The notes under the pieces are model-generated. The model made no database searches and was not told where the DNA came from. It saw nothing but the letters and a program-made list of their open reading frames with translations. The position numbers and the translations under genes are program-made. DNA of 15,139 nucleotides from Calditrichota bacterium (GTDB lineage Bacteria > Calditrichota > Calditrichia > RBG-13-44-9 > J075): positions 1-15,139 of the forward strand of contig JAJRYW010000672.1 of NCBI GenBank assembly GCA_024275555.1. The letters are read 5' to 3'. Positions 1 to 4,702 of the stretch are shown here, in pieces (positions within the stretch are counted from its first letter, which is position 1; every line of letters begins with the position of its first letter).

Positions 1-13
1 GTAAATGGTATTG

Positions 14-120
14 AATAAACGACACTTTTTCAGGCACTACCGGCTTCGACAAGCTCAGCCTCCTGGCTGGGACTGCTGGCTGAGCTTGTCGAAGCCAGCA
101 AGTACGAATTGTCGTTTATT
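14..120. repeat. Nested inverted-repeat element (REP-like)
   Basis: An 11-bp outer inverted repeat (AATAAACGACA at 14-24, TGTCGTTTATT at 110-120) encloses a perfect 19-bp inner inverted repeat (GGCTTCGACAAGCTCAGCC at 42-60 and its reverse complement at 78-96). The inner arms are separated by a 17-base loop. The inner arm resembles REP-like intergenic palindromes seen in many bacterial genomes (from memory, not searched). The outer and inner arms are not contiguous stems, which suggests one repeat inside another. No coding capacity is evident. Confidence 0.7.
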
Positions 121-133
121 TAAGTGCAATTAC

Positions 134-178
134 TTACATAGCCGTTTTAACGGCTTTCCATTGTGCAATTTGACATGC
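134..178 (-). repeat. 45-bp repeat, copy 1 (inverted relative to 4184-4228)
   Basis: These 45 bases are the exact reverse complement of 4184-4228. The unit contains the small hairpin AGCCGTT-TT-AACGGCT (140-155) and ends in CAATTTGACATGC. At the second locus this sequence forms one end of a MITE-like element. Here the similarity stops just beyond the hairpin and is followed by the unrelated palindrome at 14-120. This copy is therefore truncated or part of a mosaic element. Confidence 0.85.
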
Positions 179-286
179 ACCAAAAAAATACATATTGCTC
201 TTTTTAAAACATTACCTTAGGTGCGAAAGTTAAATTTTGAAAACCTCAAAAGTATTAAGCGAACCGTAAATGAAGAATGTAAAGAT
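179..286. other. AT-rich intergenic DNA between repeats
   Basis: AT-rich sequence between two palindromic elements. I see no ribosome-binding site, credible open frame or clear promoter in it. Confidence 0.4.
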
Positions 287-357
287 TTTGGATTGCATCG
301 ACTGCCTGCCCCGTTGGGGTGTCGATGCATGCATTGACACAGTCAATGCAATCCAAA
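287..357. repeat. 71-bp palindromic element that can fold as a three-way junction
   Basis: An 18-bp terminal inverted repeat with one mismatch (287-304 against 340-357) brackets the element. The same bases can fold differently: closing stem TTTGGATT/AATCCAAA (287-294/350-357), hairpin GCATCGAC/GTCGATGC (295-302/321-328) with an inner CCCC-GTT-GGGG helix (309-319), and hairpin GCATTGAC-ACA-GTCAATGC (331-349). Two competing, almost fully paired folds in 71 bases point to a selected structure, either a mobile palindrome or a structured RNA. No protein is encoded. Confidence 0.65.
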
Positions 358-670
358 TGCTCCCATCATGGCATCGACTTCTAACCGAATATAAAAATTT
401 TGCCATTTTTTCTTTCGATTCTTTGTTGTATTCAGTGGGCTGAATAGTTACTCCGCGCCCAATATAAAATGTGCACGGTAGTGAAATTACATTTTACGTT
501 TTACCCACTCAGAATCCCCGGCCAGGAAAAATAGAATTAAAATTTGCCAGCTATTGATTCTTATTACATTTTTTTGGTATACTCTCTCTATCTTCACCCT
601 GCGTGTGAGGGTTCACCGCCATGGCATATTACCCTCAAGAATTCTACCGACGAACGGAGCCTTTTAAACA
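358..670. other. Intergenic leader region upstream of the 97-residue gene
   Basis: AT-rich DNA without a credible gene. It contains a candidate sigma-70 promoter (annotated separately) and, just after it, a small hairpin ACCCT-N7-AGGGT (597-613) that would lie in the 5' untranslated region of the gene at 671. Nothing else stands out. Confidence 0.4.
554..583 (+). promoter_or_regulatory. Candidate extended -10 sigma-70-type promoter
   Basis: TTGATT (554-559) and TATACT (578-583) are separated by 18 bases. TGG directly before the -10 hexamer supplies an extended TGn motif. A start near 590 would leave about 80 bases of leader before the ATG at 671. Pattern match only. Confidence 0.4.
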
Positions 671-964
671 ATGGGACTTTTAGAGAGATTATTTCGAAAA
701 GCGGAGACGAGCGTGGAGGAAGGGCCGTTTACAGCTCAAATTATTTTTGAATGCAACCTGGTGCCGCAGAATAAAGAAAAAGTGCGGGCAGCGGTGGAAG
801 ATTTTATACGCAAATACCCGGGTCGCATTGCCGACAATCCCAAGGTGACCCAGGCCAGCGACGGCAATATTATCGAGATCAAAGTGGTGTGCAATAGTCG
901 CAAAGAAGTAATGGAGATGAATCGGCAACTGGAGATTATCAGCCGGCGATATTGCCTGCGCTAA
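671..964 (+). CDS. Hypothetical protein, 97 residues
   Basis: I do not recognise this protein. A CGGAG ribosome-binding site (656-660) lies 10 bases before the ATG, and a candidate promoter sits upstream. The first 15 residues include a basic amphipathic stretch (LLERLFRK). The rest alternates strand and helix: a likely beta strand at 20-29 (FTAQIIFECN), a helix at about 34-48 (NKEKVRAAVEDFIRKY), a loop, a strand at about 67-74 (IIEIKVVC), and a helix at about 76-92. This could be a small ferredoxin-like alpha/beta fold. There is no signal peptide, membrane segment or catalytic motif. Two cysteines (30, 74) plus Cys95 are present but not in a metal-binding pattern. It is probably cytosolic and monocistronic, since the next supported gene is on the other strand. 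Coding status is fairly likely; function is unknown. Confidence 0.6.
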   Translation: MGLLERLFRKAETSVEEGPFTAQIIFECNLVPQNKEKVRAAVEDFIRKYPGRIADNPKVTQASDGNIIEIKVVCNSRKEVMEMNRQLEIISRRYCLR

Positions 965-1130
965 ATGAGCGCCCGGCCAACACCTTTCGGTTCCCGGAAT
1001 ATTCCACCTTCAACGACTTCAGGAAACCAGGACAACATTCATGTATCCGCTTCAATTGGGGCAACGTTTGGTTGGCCGGGCTGTATTCAGCGTTTCCCGG
1101 CGATAATCTTCGAAGCTCTACTTTGCATGA
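965..1130. other. Short intergenic stretch with a long-range inverted repeat
   Basis: GCCCGGCCAAC (971-981) is the perfect reverse complement of GTTGGCCGGGC (1071-1081). The arms are 89 bases apart and could close a large stem-loop after the upstream stop codon. No poly-T tract follows, so it is not an ordinary intrinsic terminator. No convincing gene is present. Confidence 0.4.
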
Positions 1131-1361
1131 TCAGATGAATTTCTGAAACAGGATGGAAACCCAGCTCCGGGATACTTCCGGCAGTTCGGAGGAGGTCTCT
1201 TCGGCAATACGGCGGGGTTTTTGGCGTCTTTCCAGTAAAGGGCTATAGCGTGGATCGGCAACAATGCACCGCCAGGCGTACTCTTCGGGAGTCAAATCGA
1301 TATTGATCCCGTGCCGTAAGAAATCTTCATACCGGCGGCCGACCAATCCGCGCCTGTCCAT
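1131..1361 (-). CDS. Hypothetical small protein, 76 residues
   Basis: Minus-strand frame of unknown function. The frame is open further upstream, to about 1532, but the best start is the ATG at 1361. It is preceded on the minus strand by a purine-rich GAGAGGGG ribosome-binding sequence about 6 bases away. The upstream extension is AT-rich and Lys/Asn/Ile-rich, unlike the rest. The predicted product begins MDRRGLVGRRYEDFLRHG, continues with a hydrophilic stretch containing DLTPEEYAWR and a Lys/Arg-rich segment (RRQKPRR), and ends in a hydrophobic FQKFI. There are no membrane segments and no recognised domain. The frame converges on the 97-residue gene. It is a plausible but unproven gene; conservation in relatives would decide. 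Confidence 0.42.
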   Translation of the reverse strand: MDRRGLVGRRYEDFLRHGINIDLTPEEYAWRCIVADPRYSPLLERRQKPRRIAEETSSELPEVSRSWVSILFQKFI

Positions 1362-1598
1362 AGAGTGCCCCTCTCTTCCCTGATGAAACTTCCATTTTCT
1401 TTTTTGCTTTATCTTTATCGACATCGGAACTATTTTTTTCAAGCGGTTTATTTGATAGACATTATTACAAATTAAGTTTATATTATTACATAACTTATGC
1501 CATTTCGAACGAAGAGAGAAATCTGTTAACACTCAAAACTTTATCTTTAATTTACAATTATTTCAGCAAATTTAATGTCGAATACACACAGATTTCTC

Positions 1599-1686
1599 TT
1601 CCCGGCAAACCGGGATTCGTGGCAACGCCATCCCGCGCCAATGCCAACGGCACCACGTTGTGGCGGCGCCACGTTGTGGTCGGGAA
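1599..1686. repeat. Structured GC-rich segment with duplicated hairpin
   Basis: An outer TTCCCG/CGGGAA pair (1599-1604/1681-1686) encloses a CCCGG-CAAA-CCGGG hairpin (1601-1614). It also encloses two direct copies of the palindromic unit CCACGTTGTGG (1653-1663 and 1669-1679), only 5 bases apart. Each unit can form CCAC-GTT-GTGG. It is an island of GC-rich palindromes in AT-rich DNA, with the look of an intergenic repeat rather than a gene. Confidence 0.5.
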
Positions 1687-1810
1687 AATGACAGTGGTTT
1701 TTTAAAGTTAATAATTACAGTTCTTTAAAAGGTAATAAGGTCTGATGTTTTTTCGGACCCGGGCAGTATTTTTCTGCGACTGAGAGTACACCCGGTTTAT
1801 CATATTAGAA

Positions 1811-1826
1811 AGTTCCCCGGGGAACT
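1811..1826. promoter_or_regulatory. Perfect 16-bp palindrome upstream of the amidohydrolase gene (possible operator)
   Basis: AGTTCCCCGGGGAACT is a perfect palindrome centred 59 bases before the ATG at 1878. Its symmetry, its location between a gene and its probable promoter, and its AT-rich flanks suit a dimeric repressor site. No regulator can be assigned. Confidence 0.3.
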
Positions 1827-1877
1827 ATTTGAGCTAAGTCAATAAAAATCAATTTATTTCTTAAAAGAAGGAAATCA

Positions 1878-3089
1878 ATGAATCACGCTGAGTCGGATCA
1901 CAAGAATCTGCTGGAGCAAGTTGAGGCGCTATTTCCGGAGATACGCGCTTTCCGGGAGGAATTGCACCGCCGCCCGGAGTTGAGTTGGGAAGAGCACCAG
2001 ACCACCCGGCGGATAGCCGCTTTGGCGGAGCAGTTTGGCCTTCCGGAGTTTCGGCGTATCTACCAAACCGGCGGGGTAATCGACAAGGTTTACCGGCCCG
2101 GCGCGCCGTTTGTGCTGCTCCGGGCGGATATCGACGCCCTGCCGGTCCGGGATGAAAAAGAGACGCCTTATCGCTCCCGGAATCTCGGCGTCTGCCACGC
2201 CTGCGGGCATGACGCCCACACCGCCATTGTGCTGGGAACGGCGGCGGTGCTGGAGAAGGCCGGGATCAACCTGCCCTTTAACGTACGCTATGTCTTCCAG
2301 CCCGCGGAAGAAACCATTCCCAGCGGCGCGGCGGAATTCATCAAGCTCGATGTTCTGGAAGGAGTGGAGTGCGCCATCGGCTTCCATGTGGAGCCGCGAC
2401 TGGCCCTGGGAACAATTGGCCTGACCCCCGGTTTTGTAAACATGCAGAGCATCCGCATCGATCTAACCATGAGCGGCGAAGGCGGCCACTCCGCCCGTCC
2501 CAATGAAACCGCCGACCTGATCTGGATTGCCAGCCGCTTAATTCAGGATGCTTATCAAATTGTATACCGGGAGATCAACCTACTGGACTCGCCGGTGGTG
2601 CTCACCTTTACCCAGATCCGGGCCGGGCAGGGATACAACATTATCCCGGAACGGCTCCAGTTAACCGGCACCCTGCGCTTAAGCGATCCGGCCAAAAAAG
2701 ATGCTTTTATAGAGCGCTTCGAAAAGCTGTTAACCCATTACCAGGACGAAACCGGCTGTTCCATTGAATGGAAGTATACCGAGGGCGCGCCGGCTATCTA
2801 CAATCATCCCGGTTTAATCGGGCAATTTCTGGAGGCGCTCCGCGCTAATTTCCCGGCGGCGGTGCAAATTGAGCAAAACTTCCGCACTCCCGGCGGCGAT
2901 GATTTTAGCTACTACTGCCGGCGCCGGCCCGGGGCAATGGTGCGCATTGGGGTGGGGACGCCGGAAATGCAGGCCAGCCTCCACGAAGGATTGTTCGACG
3001 TTCCGGCGGAAGCGCTACGGCTCGGCTTGCTGGCATGTCTCTGGTTTTTAATCTCGCTGCGGCTGCCGGTGGAAAAGCAAACTTTATAA
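1878..3089 (+). CDS. M20-family metallo-amidohydrolase (M20D, N-acyl-amino-acid hydrolase type)
   Basis: This is a cytosolic two-metal amidohydrolase of the HipO/aminoacylase/IAA-amino-acid hydrolase group, 403 residues, the usual length. AGAAGGAAA precedes the ATG at good distance. Visible landmarks in order: RADIDALPV (Asp84), the metal-binding HACGHDAHT (Cys109, His111), the catalytic/metal FQPAEE (Glu144-Glu145), GFHVEP (His170), the lid-domain GGHSARP (His194), GGDDFSYY, and a C-terminal SLHEGLFDV whose His369 matches the last metal ligand. The family removes acyl groups from amino acids or small peptides; the exact substrate cannot be read. GFHVEP and GGDDF differ slightly from the common GLHxxP and GGEDF. 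The protein has no signal peptide. The gene appears to stand alone, with a palindrome at 1811-1826 upstream as a possible control site. Confidence 0.92.
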   Translation: MNHAESDHKNLLEQVEALFPEIRAFREELHRRPELSWEEHQTTRRIAALAEQFGLPEFRRIYQTGGVIDKVYRPGAPFVLLRADIDALPVRDEKETPYRSRNLGVCHACGHDAHTAIVLGTAAVLEKAGINLPFNVRYVFQPAEETIPSGAAEFIKLDVLEGVECAIGFHVEPRLALGTIGLTPGFVNMQSIRIDLTMSGEGGHSARPNETADLIWIASRLIQDAYQIVYREINLLDSPVVLTFTQIRAGQGYNIIPERLQLTGTLRLSDPAKKDAFIERFEKLLTHYQDETGCSIEWKYTEGAPAIYNHPGLIGQFLEALRANFPAAVQIEQNFRTPGGDDFSYYCRRRPGAMVRIGVGTPEMQASLHEGLFDVPAEALRLGLLACLWFLISLRLPVEKQTL

Positions 3090-3137
3090 GCAGTAAAACC
3101 GGGCCGGCGGAAAATAATTCAGCCGGCTCCAATCAAA
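3090..3137. terminator. Possible shared terminator hairpin between convergent genes
   Basis: GCCGGC at 3103-3108 pairs with GCCGGC at 3122-3127, extended by one wobble and one G-C pair, with a loop of 13 bases. It lies between two convergent genes. T-richness downstream on the plus strand (3143-3150) is too distant for a textbook terminator, so the call is weak. Confidence 0.25.
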
Positions 3138-3239
3138 CTACCTCTTTTTTGAAAGTTTCTTTTGCAATTCCGCTTTTTTGCGTTTAATACGGCGCATCCG
3201 GCGGCGGCGCTTTTCACGGGCGTTGTACTGTTTACTCAT
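3138..3239 (-). CDS. Very small, highly basic protein, 33 residues
   Basis: A complete minus-strand frame of 33 codons plus TAG. It starts at an ATG with a strong TGAGG ribosome-binding site about 5 bases upstream. The product begins MSKQYNAREKRRRRMRRIKR and ends in KKLSKKR. I count 9 Lys and 9 Arg against 2 Glu, with aromatic Tyr5 the only large non-basic landmark. Such composition suits a protein that binds rRNA, RNA or DNA, and most of it should form one charged helix. I recall very short MSKxYNxRxKRxRR-type hypothetical proteins in FCB-group genomes but cannot verify this here. It is divergent from the YdjM-like gene and convergent with the amidohydrolase. It is easily missed because of its length. 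Function is unknown. Confidence 0.72.
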   Translation of the reverse strand: MSKQYNAREKRRRRMRRIKRKKAELQKKLSKKR

Positions 3240-3328
3240 CTGAACCTCATGTTTTAAATAGTGTTAATAGAGTTTGGTTTTCAATCGGCAAAAAATAATC
3301 ATCAAAAGACCGTTTCACCAGTAAAAAA

Positions 3329-3358
3329 TTGACAAACTCATTCTGTTAAAAGTATAGA
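3329..3358 (+). promoter_or_regulatory. Sigma-70-like hexamers overlapping the start of the DUF457 gene
   Basis: A perfect TTGACA (3329-3334), an 18-base spacer and TATAGA (3353-3358). The -10 hexamer runs into the ATG, so transcription from it would start inside the gene. It is either a chance match or a sign of unusual initiation. No Shine-Dalgarno sequence precedes this ATG. Confidence 0.25.
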
Positions 3359-4089
3359 TGGCAAATTTCAATACTCATTTAATTACAGCTTCGGCGGTCA
3401 GCGGGGTCGCTTCCGGCGCCGTGCTCAGCGCCGGCCTGGCAAAACCCGTCGAAGTGATCTTGTATTTTTCTCTCGGCACCGTCGGGGGTTTGCTGCCGGA
3501 CCTGGATTCCGACAATTCCGTGCTGCTCAGAATTATTTTCAGCCTTCTGGCTGTATTTGCCGGGTTTGCGGCCATGTTTCGCTTCGTAGAGGTTTTCTCA
3601 CTGACAGAATTTCTGCTGATCTGGCTAATCAGTTTCCTGGCCATTTATTTTGGAGTTTTTGCCGTCTTTAAAAATTTTACGGTGCACCGGGGCATATTCC
3701 ATTCCATCCCGGCGGCGGGAACAGCCGCTATATTAACAACTCTTTGTCTGTTCCATGTGTTTAATTTTGAAGAAGCAACTGCCTGGATGGGAGGTTTGTT
3801 TACCGGCATGGGTTTTCTCATCCATCTCATTCTGGATGAAATATACAGTGTGGATTTAACCAATCGCCGCATCAAAAAATCATCCGGGAGCGCCCTGAAA
3901 CTGTACGATCCCAAAAACTACCTGGTCAGCATCCTCATTTACCTGGGCCTGCTGTCTCTTTTACTCGCCAGTCCGGATTCCCGAACCTTTTGGCAGCGTA
4001 TCCGTGATCCCCGGGTCATTAACCAGTTTCAGCAGCGGCTTTATCCCAGCGGAGAATGGTTTCGGCGCCGGAGCCGGCCAACGGATTAA
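3358..4089 (+). CDS. YdjM/DUF457-family inner-membrane metal-dependent hydrolase-like protein
   Basis: A 243-residue polytopic membrane protein of the YdjM/DUF457 family (LexA-regulated YdjM in E. coli is the named relative; the family's chemistry is not established). The start MANFNTHL is the typical family N-terminus and holds His7. Further conserved polar residues sit in hydrophobic surroundings: LLPDLDSD (Asp48, Asp50), HRGIFHS (His110, Arg111, His115) and HLILDEIYS (His156, Asp160). Together they form a likely metal-binding set. Hydrophobic segments at roughly 9-26, 32-46, 57-76, 84-104, 118-134, 143-159 and 188-204 suggest several membrane passes. The tail after 205 is soluble and Arg-rich. 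There is no visible ribosome-binding site, yet the conserved N-terminus leaves no better start. It diverges from the 33-residue basic protein gene. Confidence 0.85.
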   Translation: MANFNTHLITASAVSGVASGAVLSAGLAKPVEVILYFSLGTVGGLLPDLDSDNSVLLRIIFSLLAVFAGFAAMFRFVEVFSLTEFLLIWLISFLAIYFGVFAVFKNFTVHRGIFHSIPAAGTAAILTTLCLFHVFNFEEATAWMGGLFTGMGFLIHLILDEIYSVDLTNRRIKKSSGSALKLYDPKNYLVSILIYLGLLSLLLASPDSRTFWQRIRDPRVINQFQQRLYPSGEWFRRRSRPTD

Positions 4090-4170
4090 CGGCTTTCCAG
4101 GCCTTCGGCCGGGACCCTTATAAGAAGTAAACCTCAGTCCGGTATTTAACTTGAAAAATTCATCACACAA
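4090..4170. other. 3' flank of the DUF457 gene
   Basis: Short non-coding stretch. GGCC-TTC-GGCC (about 4099-4109) can form a small hairpin but no T-tract follows, so termination is not clear. Confidence 0.3.
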
Positions 4171-4357
4171 AGGCGCCAAGGGCGCATGTCAAATTGCACA
4201 ATGGAAAGCCGTTAAAACGGCTATGTAATAATTTCTTTCTCATTAACACCGGGCTTACGCCCGGTGTTAATGAGATCTTGCAGCGATCATTTAACCGTTT
4301 CAACGGTTTTTAAAGAATGTCTGTAAAATACAATTTGTCATGCGCCCAGGCGCCAAG
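4171..4357. mobile_element. MITE-like element with terminal inverted repeats, three hairpins and flanking direct repeats
   Basis: The element spans 4180-4347. Its ends are 17-bp inverted repeats with one mismatch: 4180-4196, beginning GGGCGCATG, and 4331-4347, ending CATGCGCCC. Outside lie the direct repeats AGGCGCCAAG at 4171-4180 and 4348-4357, consistent with a 9-10-bp target duplication. Inside are three palindromes: AGCCGTT-AA-AACGGCT (4207-4222), a perfect 16-bp stem with loop TTAC (4239-4254/4259-4274), and AACCGTT-TC-AACGGTT (4293-4308). There is no coding capacity, so movement would need a transposase elsewhere. Bases 4184-4228 recur exactly, inverted, at 134-178, which shows the sequence is repeated in this genome. 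The flanks resemble another intergenic repeat type (GGCGCCAAGAACGCAAAG), so this may be an insertion within a repeat. Confidence 0.7.
4184..4228 (+). repeat. 45-bp repeat, copy 2 (inverted relative to 134-178)
   Basis: Perfect reverse complement of 134-178 over 45 bases. It covers most of the left terminal inverted repeat and the first hairpin of the MITE-like element. Identity ends at 4228, right after the hairpin. Confidence 0.85.
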
Positions 4358-4702
4358 AACGCAAAGACTTGATAGACATGAAGTTAACAATTGCTACCTG
4401 AATATTGGTTTTAAAACGGGGTTTTTTAGATCAGCAATTATAAGTAATTAATTCTTTGTGATTTAGCGTCTTTGCATAAAATATTTATAAATAATCCAGG
4501 CTAAAGAGAACAAATGCTCCCGATGCCATAGCAGGCCGGATTGCAGGGCCGTCTTTTCCGGGGAAATATTGAGAAAGAAATTGTTTTTACCGGGCAGGGA
4601 CAGTACACTTTTGCTCCCATGGCAACCGAACCGCTAACAGCAACCCTGCCGGGTAAAACCGGTTAACTATCGAACCCTTTCAGGTATTATGACGGAGATA
4701 GC
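4358..4702. other. Intergenic region upstream of the nucleotide transporter gene
   Basis: AT-rich up to about 4500, then mixed. It contains a 15-bp inverted repeat with one mismatch (TTTTACCGGGCAGGG at 4585-4599, CCCTGCCGGGTAAAA at 4644-4658), separated by 44 bases and ending 44 bases before the ATG at 4703. No gene or confident promoter hexamers are visible. The inverted repeat may be a leader structure or another intergenic palindrome. Confidence 0.45.

Larger units (their letters stand above)
1362..1877. other. Long intergenic region between divergent genes
   Basis: Roughly 500 bases. The part at 1380-1600 is strongly AT-rich and probably carries the promoter of the minus-strand gene, although I cannot pick clear hexamers. 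The part at 1599-1686 is GC-rich and structured (annotated separately). At 1759-1795 a CCGG/CCGG helix can enclose a GCAG-N7-CTGC hairpin. A 16-bp perfect palindrome lies at 1811-1826, before the amidohydrolase gene. No protein-coding frame is convincing. Confidence 0.4.

Noticed and set aside
5..220. Plus-strand open frame of 71 codons
   Set aside because: It runs straight through two palindromic repeats and has no ribosome-binding site.
952..1146. TTG-initiated open frame overlapping the end of the 97-residue gene
   Set aside because: Weak start, no ribosome-binding site, low-complexity composition and an inverted repeat spanning it.
1759..1800. CTGAGAGTACACCC, reminiscent of the TPP riboswitch core
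   Set aside because: The downstream conserved CTGATC and GATAATGCC-like blocks are missing, and the next gene is not a thiamin gene.
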